NCBI RefSeq assembly: GCF_003325355.1
Contig: NZ_CP030854.1
Location: 1 to 57,835 of the forward strand
Direction of reading: 5' to 3'
Length of the DNA: 57,835 nt
Source of the DNA: Runella rosea
GTDB lineage: Bacteria > Bacteroidota > Bacteroidia > Cytophagales > Spirosomataceae
The notes under the pieces are model-generated. The model made no database searches. It was not told the DNA's origin and saw nothing but the letters and a program-made list of their open reading frames with translations. Shown here piece by piece: positions 9,495 to 17,499 of the stretch (the stretch's first letter is position 1; each line of letters opens with the position of its first letter). A program made the position numbers and the translations under genes.

Positions 9495-10064
9495 TAATTA
9501 AGTGCGGTTGTACTACGCTGCAAAAGTGAGCATTTAGTGTTATCCGAAGGTTAACCTGGTTTTGCCAAATCATTAAATGTATAAATAGGCACTGGGTTTA
9601 TTACACCCAAATTAACCACTACACTGATCAAAATGTGTTAAAGTAAATTTAAAACCTGATTAAGTACACCTTGTTAATCAAGGAATTAATGTAATACTTT
9701 TGGGTCACAAGTATTCATTGAAGGATGTAGATTTATGTTTTTTTCTCACAAACCCGCATTACAATCCTTTAACCTGGGTTTGTGATTTTCCAGGCTCTCT
9801 ATTGAATTAATATGAAAGCAGAGGACTTGCACTCACCAAAGCTAAATTCATTGTTCTTTAGCTGATAACCCACCCAGCTTCTCACCTCTACGAAAGTAGT
9901 AATATGGCTTTATTATCAAACGAGAATACCCTCAAAAAGGCATTCATATTGAACTTCTTGAATACAATGGGTTGAAGGCACAACTTGCCAGCACTAATTT
10001 GGATACGAGGGCCGCAGAATCCAAGATTCTATTCTTATAATGTGTTGATTAACAAATTTTTATG
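9495..10064. other. Intergenic region between the Sus operon and the partition operon
   Basis: No intact gene. It should hold the promoter of the minus-strand operon starting at 9494. A 9-bp inverted repeat (CACAAACCC at 9747-9755, GGGTTTGTG at 9776-9784) is present. A short open stretch around 9900-10040 (frame reading YGFIIKREYPQKGIHIELLE) may be a gene remnant, but I cannot name it. Confidence 0.4.
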
Positions 10065-10120
10065 TTATTTCAATATCAATTTTAATACTAAATTTAATAT
10101 TAAAATTGATATTGAAATAA
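10065..10120. repeat. 23-bp perfect inverted repeat downstream of the partition operon
   Basis: Arms 10065-10087 and 10098-10120 are perfectly complementary with a 10-nt loop. Within it, 10081-10104 matches 22 of 24 bases of the palindrome upstream of parA (11194-11217), core TTTAATACTA. It may be a partition site or operator as well as a transcript-end hairpin; no T-run follows on the minus strand. Confidence 0.7.
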
Positions 10121-10123
10121 ATA

Positions 10124-10441
10124 TTACATTTGATACTTTTTTCTTTCTCTTTCAATTTTTTCTTGTACTGCTTCCAGAATCCAATCATGCAATGAAATGG
10201 GTATTTTCTTAGTTCGGCTGGGGCTGGGGCGTTGATTTCTGAGCGATATAATTGAATCTATTTCTTCACTAGTCAAAGAAACCGCAATCGCTCTAATGGG
10301 TTTGGTTTTATCCCGCGTCCTCGTTTTTGCCAACTTATTGACAGGGCTCCCCCCTTTATTAATTACTTTGGTAATCTCTTCTTCTGAAACAACAGGAGGA
10401 GTTTCAGGTACTTTCTTTTTTGGAGGCGCTGATACTGCCAT
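10124..10441 (-). CDS. Small plasmid partition protein, ribbon-helix-helix-like (ParB/ParG role)
   Basis: A 105-residue basic protein with a disordered, proline- and lysine-rich N-terminus (MAVSAPPKKKVPETPP). Its C-terminal half (about residues 48-100) reads like a ribbon-helix-helix DNA-binding domain: a short strand (RAIAVSLTSEEI) followed by two helices (SLHDWILEAVQEKIERE). It is encoded directly downstream of a ParA ATPase, in the position of the centromere-binding protein of type Ib partition operons, and is flanked by palindromes with a shared core. By family precedent it should bind those sites, repress the operon and load ParA. The role is an inference from context and size; sequence similarity to a named family is not strong. 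Confidence 0.6.
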   Translation of the reverse strand: MAVSAPPKKKVPETPPVVSEEEITKVINKGGSPVNKLAKTRTRDKTKPIRAIAVSLTSEEIDSIISLRNQRPSPSRTKKIPISLHDWILEAVQEKIERERKKYQM

Positions 10442-10450
10442 AATTAAAAC

Positions 10451-10466
10451 ATTTTAGTACTAAAAT
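10451..10466. promoter_or_regulatory. 16-bp perfect palindrome, candidate operator/centromere half
   Basis: ATTTTAGTACTAAAAT is a perfect palindrome in the 54-base gap between parA and the small partition gene. Its ACTAAA core recurs in the palindrome upstream of parA and in the hairpin at 10065-10120. Confidence 0.55.
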
Positions 10467-10495
10467 ACATATTATTTTTAGTATGTATATTTATA

Positions 10496-11155
10496 TTAAA
10501 TTAAAGCATTTGTATGGGATAATACTTTATTAAACAACGATGTAAGCTCATTAACTGCCTTTTCATCGACTGGTAAAAGTTCGGTCACACCTAAGCCTTT
10601 TGCTGCGGCATGGGAAAAAGCTTTTCGGTTACCCAGTGGCATTTCAAGGTATTCCATTACTTCAGATTGTGCTAATAATTCAGCGGCATCGTTATTATCA
10701 CTCCCTCTGGCATCCGCTCGGTTGATAAACGAAAAAGCTAAAAGTTCAGCAGGCCTTACAGCCCTGATTTCCATGATCAGTTTTTCCACTTTTCCGACTG
10801 TCCACACATCAAAACTACGTGGATTAAAAGGTAACAGGTAAATGTCAGATATAAATAATGCAGCCCGCTGGCTGGTAGTATCACGACCACCTGTATCAAT
10901 GACCACGTATTGATATTTGCTTTTAAGTTTTGCTACCTGAGTTCTTACTTGGTCACCGGTCAGCTTAACGGCAGTATACCCAACTTCTCCCATTTTGGTT
11001 TCTTCTCGCCATGCTGTAAAGTCTGTGGCAGTTTCTTGATCGTCTGCATCAACTAACAATACATCTCCTCCCCGTTGACTGATATAAATCGCCAAATTAG
11101 TAGCCACAGTCGTTTTTCCGCTACCTCCTTTAATACCACCTACAGTTATAATCAT
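10496..11155 (-). CDS. parA: ParA-family partition ATPase (small, type Ib)
   Basis: A 219-residue deviant-Walker ATPase. Walker A' is KGGSGKTT at about residues 9-16, Walker A-like aspartate region LLVDADDQETATDF, Walker B-like YVVIDTGGRD, and a C-terminal amphipathic helix. It lacks the N-terminal helix-turn-helix of large ParA proteins, so it belongs to the short type Ib class, which forms a nucleoid-bound gradient that moves plasmids to both daughter cells. The partner DNA-binding protein is encoded 54 bases downstream. A 24-bp palindrome lies 39 bases upstream of the ATG, a likely autoregulatory site. It diverges from the rep gene across the iteron region. Confidence 0.9.
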   Translation of the reverse strand: MIITVGGIKGGSGKTTVATNLAIYISQRGGDVLLVDADDQETATDFTAWREETKMGEVGYTAVKLTGDQVRTQVAKLKSKYQYVVIDTGGRDTTSQRAALFISDIYLLPFNPRSFDVWTVGKVEKLIMEIRAVRPAELLAFSFINRADARGSDNNDAAELLAQSEVMEYLEMPLGNRKAFSHAAAKGLGVTELLPVDEKAVNELTSLFNKVLSHTNALI

Positions 11156-11193
11156 TTGTTTATTAAAAAGTTATATTCTATTTGAGTATCAAA

Positions 11194-11217
11194 TTTAATA
11201 CTAAATATAGTATTAAA
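11194..11217. promoter_or_regulatory. 24-bp palindrome upstream of parA (operator/parS candidate)
   Basis: TTTAATACTA (11194-11203), spacer AATA, and its exact complement (11208-11217). A half copy (AGTACTAAA) follows at 11221. The 24 bases match 10081-10104 at 22 positions, so near-identical sites bracket the two-gene partition operon. Confidence 0.6.
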
Positions 11218-11344
11218 GCAAGTACTAAATAAAAGTTTATTTCAGTAAAACCCTAATGAAAAACATGTCTATGACAATAAATCAGTAGTTGGGTTTCATA
11301 TATATTCGATTCAAGTGTATTTCTGAAGAAATAGATCTTGAAGA

Positions 11345-11738
11345 CTATAAGAAAAATCACACTTTTAGTGTTTTTTCGGAGTTAATATACTGATATACAA
11401 TTGATTATAAAAAACGCTAAAATGAGAATCGCTGCAATTTCTTTTCAAGCTTATACACCTGCATTTTCAGCGCAACTATAAGAAAAATCACACTTTTGGA
11501 AACTCTGACTTTAAAAAATCGGTAAATAGGAATCTCCCTTCTTCAATCATAAGAAAAATCACACTTTTAGAGGTATAATATTTATAATATACTGATAATC
11601 AAGAGATTTTATTTAAACATATTAAACGACTTTTTTTGTCTAACTATAAGAAAAATCACACTTTTGGCAAAACTTAAATTTAAAAAAATGCTCCTTCAAC
11701 AGGATTTTACTTTAAATTATAAGCAATATCACACTTTT
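11345..11738. repeat. Five dispersed iterons (distal group of the replication origin)
   Basis: Direct repeats with consensus CTATAAGAAAAATCACAC followed by TTTT start at 11345, 11476, 11547, 11644 and 11717. The first and the second to fourth are nearly identical; the last has GCAATATC in the middle. Spacing is irregular (131, 71, 97 and 73). They face the rep gene in the same direction as the proximal group. A weak DnaA-box-like TTATACACC lies at 11451. Confidence 0.85.
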
Positions 11739-11905
11739 TAAATGCTCTTTACCTCTTTTGCTGCTAGGGGTTCTTTTTAAGAAAAAAAGAAGATTTTATA
11801 TACAACAACAGCTTTTTTCTCTTTTGTTGTTTTTTATTATTTTTATTCTTTTTTATTATTTAGACACTTCATAAGTGTTTCATTTTCAGATTCTTACAAG
11901 AAAAA
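11739..11905. other. Very AT-rich segment between iteron groups, probable duplex-unwinding region
   Basis: The stretch is dominated by T-runs and A/T (11790-11860 especially) and carries no gene. Its position between iterons fits the melting region of an iteron-controlled origin. A short inverted repeat (ACACTT-cat-AAGTGT, 11864-11878) is also present. Confidence 0.5.
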
Positions 11906-12045
11906 CTATAAGAAATATCACACCTAATTATAAGAAATATCACACCAACTATAAGAAATATCACACTTTAATATAAGAAATATCACACCTAACTATAAGA
12001 AATATCACGATTCTTAAATATAACTATAAGAAAAAAATATTATTC
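11906..12045. repeat. Five tandem iterons plus one degenerate copy (proximal group)
   Basis: CTATAAGAAATATCACAC-type repeats start at 11906, 11928, 11949, 11971 and 11993, a 21-22 bp period (two helical turns), and a degenerate copy starts at 12024. They lie 70-210 bases before the rep ATG, the usual place for Rep binding in iteron plasmids, where they serve both replication and rep autoregulation. Confidence 0.9.
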
Positions 12046-12115
12046 TTATATTTGGCGGCACAATTGGTTTTTTAGACTATACGCTGGTACCTTTTTTATC
12101 ATTCGTTTTTATAGT

Positions 12116-13573
12116 ATGGCAAAGAAAGAACTTCCCAAAAGAAGAAAACAGGATTTACAGGAGAGATATACGATCAGAATTCAAGGGGGAAAGTCTGGCT
12201 TAGTGGAAGCTACGTCTAAAATGGATATTCATGAATTCAGGGTTTTTGCTACGATGCTTACGATGGTTTTACCGGAAGATGAAGATTTTACAACCTATGA
12301 ATTGAGGGTTCAGGATATTATCAAGCTTTTTTCATTGAAGAAAGACGGGAGATATTATGAACTGGTCAGGGATGCAGCCCATAAGCTTTTAGATAGGAAG
12401 TTTGTGATTTATGAGATGAAGAACGGGGAGGAGTACAAAACAACGATCAATTTAATTACAGAAACCAGTGAACCAGTCAGCGAAATCAATAAAAATCATA
12501 TTCTGTTACAGTTCAGCCCTAAGCTGAAACCTTATTTACTCCAACTCAAAAAAGAATATCTGACCATAGATATCAGGAATATTCAGGATATTTCAAGCCC
12601 ATATTCAGTAAAACTATACATGGTTTTAAAACACCAACAAAGGCTTGGTAATTATAAAGTAAAATACCCTATCGAAAGATTAAGACAAATCCTGGCGATA
12701 GAAGAAGGAGAGTATGGGCTTTATGGTAGTTTTAAACAGCAAGTGATACGAAGAACCTTAAGCGATATTGAAAAATATACGGACTTATCAGTACTGAAAA
12801 TAGAGGAAGAAAAAGCGGGGAGGTCAGTATCTGCCATTATTTTCCATGTTGTCGAGAAAGAAGCACAGCGGCAAAATGAAATAAAGATTAAGAAGCAACA
12901 GCACAATATTCTGAAAAAGTCAGACGGTAGGGTAGTAGTGGGAGAGGATGGGGAAAAGGAGCCCATCAGTTTTGAAACTGCCGAAGTAATAAATGTTAAG
13001 GGTGTTCAGCTAAATGAAATAGAGAACGTCTTTCAGAAGGTCAGAAAATATAAAATTGCAAAAGCTACTGTGAGGCAATGGTTCAACGAGTTTCCAATTG
13101 AGCAAATTACATTAGGGATTGATCACGTATTAAGTGAAGTTAAGGTAGGAAAAGAGATAAAAAATATCGGAGGCTACATCAACCAAATGGTAAAAACGTC
13201 AAGTCTATTTGAAGTTGCACAAGAACAGAAAACAGAGCAGGAGCGTAAACGCATGCAGCAACAAGAGAAACAGCAACAAGAAAAGACGCTCAACGAGCAG
13301 GTAAATTCATTGAAGATACAAGCTCATAACATGAGATTAGAAGTGTTAGCTGAATTAGTTCAGAATCAAGAAATTAAGCAAGCACTCATTGATAAGTTTA
13401 GTGTAGGATTGTTTAAAACGTATTATAAACCCAGTCTAGGGTTTGAGGAAAATATAAAGAATCCAGCAGTAGCTGGTTTTATGATTGCAACGGCAGGGCA
13501 GCTCTATCCCGAACGATTTGTTGAAGCGGAACAGCTTGTAAAGCGGGCGGAAGCACTGGAAAGAGGTAGATAG
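12116..13573 (+). CDS. Replication initiator protein, Rep_3 (RepB) superfamily
   Basis: A 485-residue initiator of the Rep_3 superfamily with two winged-helix domains. The first (about residues 30-150) contains MDIHEFRVFATMLTMVLPED and LRVQDIIKLFSL. The second (about 155-265) contains SPYSVKLYMVLKHQQ and ERLRQILAIEEGEYGLYGSFK. The C-terminal third is a Q/E/K-rich coiled coil (QEKQQQEKTLNEQ) and an extra helical tail, longer than the typical 230-300-residue Rep. It binds the iterons just upstream and opens the origin. The ATG at 12116 follows the iteron block; there is no Shine-Dalgarno sequence. It is divergent from parA. Confidence 0.9.
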   Translation: MAKKELPKRRKQDLQERYTIRIQGGKSGLVEATSKMDIHEFRVFATMLTMVLPEDEDFTTYELRVQDIIKLFSLKKDGRYYELVRDAAHKLLDRKFVIYEMKNGEEYKTTINLITETSEPVSEINKNHILLQFSPKLKPYLLQLKKEYLTIDIRNIQDISSPYSVKLYMVLKHQQRLGNYKVKYPIERLRQILAIEEGEYGLYGSFKQQVIRRTLSDIEKYTDLSVLKIEEEKAGRSVSAIIFHVVEKEAQRQNEIKIKKQQHNILKKSDGRVVVGEDGEKEPISFETAEVINVKGVQLNEIENVFQKVRKYKIAKATVRQWFNEFPIEQITLGIDHVLSEVKVGKEIKNIGGYINQMVKTSSLFEVAQEQKTEQERKRMQQQEKQQQEKTLNEQVNSLKIQAHNMRLEVLAELVQNQEIKQALIDKFSVGLFKTYYKPSLGFEENIKNPAVAGFMIATAGQLYPERFVEAEQLVKRAEALERGR

Positions 13574-14042
13574 AAGGAGGAAATGGATTAATATACAATA
13601 TTATATTTTTGAATTTATATCGTTATTATTCCGTTTTTATAATACACTTCGAATAAAAAATGAAACTATTGATCAATAACATAGTCAAAATGGGCTGCTG
13701 TGTGTATAGGGGTGGGCTACACGGTCCGTTAAAAAAACTATTAAGGATAAAAAACGTGGTAGCCTTGAGGTACTCATGTGCCACAAACAACCTTAGAAAA
13801 GGCTAATACCCTCCTTCATTGTTTCTAAACGTCTGAATCAACGGCTTTTTGGGTTTCTGACACCAGAAAGAAAACCAATATGCCGTTGCTTTGGTTTGGT
13901 ACGGGGCCGTAGTGTAACGAGAGTAGCCTTCATTCAACCCATAGGGCTTGGCGGGTGTGGATGGACGCGGAGCGGGAAGCCATAGCCGCTTGATTGAGGG
14001 CTACGAGGTTTGAATAAGGCTTACCCTTTAAGCTTCTAAAAA
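13574..14042. other. Non-coding region downstream of rep
   Basis: No gene was recognised. The main structure is the nested hairpin at 13839-13888, listed separately. No relaxase gene is in the window, so an origin of transfer cannot be supported. Confidence 0.45.
13839..13888. repeat. 50-nt nested imperfect hairpin downstream of rep
   Basis: Outer arms CAACGGC (13839-13845) and GCCGTTG (13882-13888), middle arms TTGG and CCAA, inner arms TTTCTG (13854-13859) and CAGAAA (13864-13869) around loop ACAC. About 17 base pairs form in three blocks. It may be a secondary origin structure or a transcript-end hairpin. Confidence 0.5.
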
Positions 14043-14097
14043 CAATATTAACATTGAAAATTGTAATTGGCATTTACAGATTTCAATGTTAATATTG
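14043..14097. promoter_or_regulatory. Inverted repeat over the promoter of the first DUF4143 ATPase
   Basis: Perfect 17-bp arms (CAATATTAACATTGAAA at 14043-14059 and its complement at 14081-14097), 21-nt loop, ending 4 bases before the ATG at 14102. TTGG at 14067-14070 and TAATATTG at 14090-14097 (one mismatch to TAnnTTTG, 19-nt spacing) suggest the -7 box lies in the right arm, so a dimeric regulator bound here would block transcription. Confidence 0.6.
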
Positions 14098-14101
14098 CAA
14101 A

Positions 14102-15274
14102 ATGATAGAAAGACAGCAAACAAATTATTTACTTAATCTACTTGAGCACTTTCCCGTAGTCTCAATTATTGGACCAAGGCAAGTAGGAAAAACTACCTTA
14201 GTAAAACTCATCCAAACTAAATTAAAAAAGGAATCCATTTACCTTGATTTACAGAAAGATAGCGATAGTGACCGATTGGAAAATGCTGAACGATTTTTAA
14301 AGAGTCAGTTGGATAAATGTGTCATCATTGATGAAATTCAGCTAAAACCAAAGCTATTTTCGCTTATCCGGGCTTTAGTTGATGAATATAGAATTCCTGC
14401 AAGATTTATTATTTTGGGTTCTGCCTCTCCTATGCTTTTAAAAAATTCCGCTGAGTCTTTAGCGGGACGCGTAGCCTCTGTGGAATTAGCCCCATTCACC
14501 TTAACAGAAGTTACCAAAAACGGCATCTCATTAGATGATCATTGGTTTTACGGTGGTTATCCTGAGCCTTTACTCAAGCCAAAAAGCTTTTTTACAGGTA
14601 CTTGGTTAACTGAGTATATAGAAACCTTTGTTTATCGGGATTTGACTATTTTGGGGTTTGATGTGGCCCCCAAAACGCTTTCAAGGTTACTTTCAATGTT
14701 AGCCACTACCCAAGGGGGTATATTAAATATGAGTGATTTTGGCAGGTCTATTGGTGTGAGCCATAACACAGTAAAAAAATATTTAGACCTACTGGAAGGC
14801 GGGTTTATTACTTCTCGATTGGAGCCCTATTATATCAATATCGGCAAAAGACTCATTAAAGCTCCGAAAGTTTACATAAGAGATTCAGGAATATTGCATA
14901 AGCTGTTGCGTATAAATAGCCATTATGACTTGTTGGGACACATGATTTTGGGACATTCCTGGGAAGGATATGTAATTGAGCAAATTCGACGTGTAACAGG
15001 CAAAGAGTGGGAGTTTTACTTTTACAGGACACACTCAGGAGCGGAAGCAGATTTAGTATTAATCAGCCCTAACGGCAAAAAAGCCTGTATTGAGATAAAG
15101 TATTCCTCTTCTCCGAAAGTATCAAAGGGCTTCCACGAAACCATAAAAGATTTAGCACCTGATTTTAAATATATTATCATACCTGAGGGAGAGCAATATG
15201 TAAAAGATGAAGACATTATTGTTTGCTCTATTTTGGAGTTTTTGGAGAAGGAGCTTGGCCAGATACAGACTTAA
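14102..15274 (+). CDS. AAA ATPase with DUF4143-type C-terminal domain (paralogue 1)
   Basis: A 390-residue protein of the AAA_14/DUF4143 type common in Bacteroidota. Walker A is GPRQVGKTT (residues 24-32), Walker B CVIIDEIQ near residue 80, and a sensor-like RFIILGSASP near residue 105. A winged-helix segment follows (MSDFGRSIGVSHNTVKKYLDL), then a C-terminal domain with the spacing of a PD-(D/E)XK nuclease core (GAEADLVL, then ACIEIKYS). The cellular role of this family is not established. The start is immediately after a 17-bp inverted repeat. The TAA stop is directly followed by a truncated CRISPR repeat, so the gene forms the leader-distal border of the orphan array. It is clearly paralogous to the ATPase at 29782-30966. 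Confidence 0.85.
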   Translation: MIERQQTNYLLNLLEHFPVVSIIGPRQVGKTTLVKLIQTKLKKESIYLDLQKDSDSDRLENAERFLKSQLDKCVIIDEIQLKPKLFSLIRALVDEYRIPARFIILGSASPMLLKNSAESLAGRVASVELAPFTLTEVTKNGISLDDHWFYGGYPEPLLKPKSFFTGTWLTEYIETFVYRDLTILGFDVAPKTLSRLLSMLATTQGGILNMSDFGRSIGVSHNTVKKYLDLLEGGFITSRLEPYYINIGKRLIKAPKVYIRDSGILHKLLRINSHYDLLGHMILGHSWEGYVIEQIRRVTGKEWEFYFYRTHSGAEADLVLISPNGKKACIEIKYSSSPKVSKGFHETIKDLAPDFKYIIIPEGEQYVKDEDIIVCSILEFLEKELGQIQT

Positions 15275-15687
15275 AGAGGTACGATTAAGGATCGGCCTGT
15301 AACATTGCTTGCAGAGTGTTACCGCTATTTCAATTCCACTGAGGTACGATTAAGGGACTATGGATGATTGGGCTAAGTTCATGCAGATGCGTTATTTCAA
15401 TTCCACTGAGGTACGATTAAGGGCCGTTTCAGCACGTTTGTAGCCATCGGTGACATATCATTTCAATTCCACTGAGGTACGATTAAGGGTCAATCAGCTT
15501 ATCTTCGGCGGCTGAATAGAACTGCGATTTCAATTCCACTGAGGTACGATTAAGGGTCAGAGGGCGGGGATTGATAGAGTTTTCTATTACATTTCAATTC
15601 CACTGAGGTACGATTAAGAGTGATAGACCGCAAAACGGGCGCTGAAGTAGGAGAAATATTTCAATTCCACTGAGGTACGATTAAGGG
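15275..15687 (-). CRISPR. Short orphan CRISPR array, 30-nt repeat, six full repeats plus one truncated
   Basis: Full repeats start at 15327, 15394, 15460, 15527, 15591 and 15658; on the plus strand each begins ATTTCAATTCCACTGAGG and ends CGATTAAGGG (the 15591 copy ends AAGAG). Spacers are 34-37 nt. A half repeat (AGAGGTACGATTAAGG) sits at 15275-15290 against the ATPase stop codon. Read on the minus strand the repeat ends ATTGAAAT, like the 5' handle of type I-B/III crRNAs, so transcription should run leftward from the right end. There the array stops at a decayed IS without any visible leader. The repeat differs in length and sequence from the main array, and no second cas set is present, so it is probably a remnant of another system. 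Confidence 0.93.
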
Positions 15688-15698
15688 CGGGGACTTAG

Positions 15699-17464
15699 TG
15701 TAAAATGGCGTGAAAATGGTTCATCATCACATTTGGTGAAAGTCGGGGATTCCCATCATTATGACTCTTTTGCGGAGCAGCTCAAAACTCGCCCTTCCAT
15801 ACATTTGACGCTTGATATTTTTGAGCCGATTTACTTGTCCTTCGACCTGTCCGTTGCTCCATTCGGAGGTGAAGGCTTGAAAAATGGCTTTAAAATCCTG
15901 TTTAACTCCCCTGACAAATCCTTTCAGCGCTTCCACTCCAGAATCTAAAGCTTTATTGCACCAATCCTGAAGTTGATTCCCTTGCTTTGCCTTCATGAGT
16001 TGCCTGAATTCTAAAGCAATTTCTCTGACGGCTTTGATAAGCGGGTTTTCTTCCAATAATTTCCTTAAAAATTCAATAGGCATATAATCTTCCCAATCAT
16101 TCTGATACATCCCTAACCAAATACTCAATTGTTTGGAAGAATAGTAGGTTGCTTTTACCGACGCCGGCAGTGGTTCCAAGACCGATTTGGGGTACTTTCT
16201 TACCATGTTATAGACTGTAGCTTGAGAATAGGTGAATCCTTTATCGCTAATTTCTTCATACAATGCTTTGGCCGACTGCTGCCCTTCCTGCCAACGCTGT
16301 TGCAGATAGTTCTCAAAATCAAGAATATTACTTCGTTTACGAGAAGCTTTGGGGACAAACTCTATCCGATTCCAATATTTTGCCACCGTCCTGCGAGACA
16401 TTTTTAGAGTAACTGCTATCTTTCTAATACTATATCCCTTCGATTGTAATTCTTTGACTTTCAAACGGTGCGGCGACCCGCATGTTATCCTGATACTTTC
16501 CGACAAAAACAGGTTTTTGCAGTTGAGATTCTATAGGAGGAGTTTCCGACTTGTCAGCAGTAATCTCCTCATTAACAGAATTTTGCTGCTGTTGTTGGCT
16601 TAATTTGAGCGCGGTTTCTTTAATTTCTCCCCGTAGAGTATCTAAAAATCGCTCAACAGTTTCCGAGAGGTTTTTCAGAATATGCCATCGGTCGGCAATC
16701 TGTTCTGCCTGTGGACAGGCTTCTGTAATGGCAGCGGCGTACGTATTTGAACGATCCCTGCTGACAATTGCAATGCTTGGATGCTCTAACAGCCATGTAG
16801 ATAAGGTCTTGACTTCTCAATCAGGCAATAAATCAATCACTCGATGTGTTTCCAAATCAACGATAACGGTCCCATATTTGCACCCCTTTTTAAACGCCCG
16901 CGACGGCGGCCCGGCAGTCATCAACGCCAATGATTTTAGGTGCAGTTATAGAAGGCATATTGCATTTTTTGATAAGTCTCAAAACAGTGGAGGCACTTAC
17001 CTTAACGGAGAAATACCGGGCTTGACGGGTAGAAGGATTCCCTCCTGATTCCAGCCCCATCCCGGTGAGTACCTGATTCAAACGGTCAAATCGACGGGCA
17101 TAACTGGCTAAACCGGTGACAAATCTTTCAGTGAATATCAGGCGCGGGCAGTCGGTATTTTTACAAAAATATTTCCTAACCTGCAGCTGTAATCGAACTC
17201 TTCGGCCACTGGCGGGCAAATCATGAATGATTCGATGGTAGCAGCTATGAATTTTGTGGCTAAGATGCCCGCAAACAGGACAGCAGGTAGAAGAGGCTGT
17301 GCTTATCACCTGCAAATCAATCCGGTCAGGGTAAAGTTCGTAATCAAGTAATTCTAAGTCGAGCTCGGAAGGCAAAAGGAAGGAAGAGTCCATTCTTCAA
17401 AATTACGACCCAAACCCCGACTTTCACCAAATGTGACGATGAACCACTTTCATAGGAATTTACA
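15699..17464 (-). mobile_element. Decayed ISL3-family insertion sequence between the two CRISPR arrays
   Basis: Imperfect terminal inverted repeats of about 50 bp: the left end (TGTAAA, then TGGTTCATCATCACATTTGG) and the right end (complement of TGGTTCATCGTCACATTTGG, then TGTAAA). The outer limit is set by comparison with the second copy at 49062, whose end also begins TGTAAATTCC. The transposase inside is broken. I found no flanking target duplication, which suggests deletion or recombination at one end after insertion. Confidence 0.85.
15727..17393 (-). pseudogene. ISL3-family transposase, inactivated
   Basis: The N-terminal part (17393-16890) has the ISL3 zinc-finger (CCPVCGHLSHKIHSC ... 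CRQ-like cysteines, CKNTDCPR) and reaches the start of the catalytic core (IIGVDD). There a frameshift occurs near 16900. The next frame continues the DDE core (FKKGCKYGTVIVDLETHRVIDLLPD) but hits a TGA at 16817-16819. A further frameshift near 16505 leads into the 259-residue C-terminal part (helix-turn-helix RKIAVTLKMSRRTVAKYW, ending QMYGRASFELLRKRV). Together the pieces cover a whole ISL3 transposase of about 550 residues. Three separate lesions mean it cannot be active. Confidence 0.9.
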
Positions 17465-17499
17465 GTAAGGTTGCTTACCAAGATTCATGAAAATTCGTT

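Noticed and set aside
9985..10212. 75-residue plus-strand ORF
   Set aside because: It overlaps the partition gene on the other strand and its sequence is mostly the translated AT-rich hairpin at 10065-10120.
11451..11459. DnaA box TTATACACC near the origin
   Set aside because: It has two mismatches to the consensus and occurs once, so it is too weak to list as a feature.
13574..14042. Origin of transfer downstream of rep
   Set aside because: There are hairpins, but no relaxase or mobilisation gene in the window and no recognisable nic-site motif.
15686..17477. 8-bp target duplication expected for an ISL3 element
   Set aside because: Several trial boundaries were compared and no matching direct repeat was found on the two sides.
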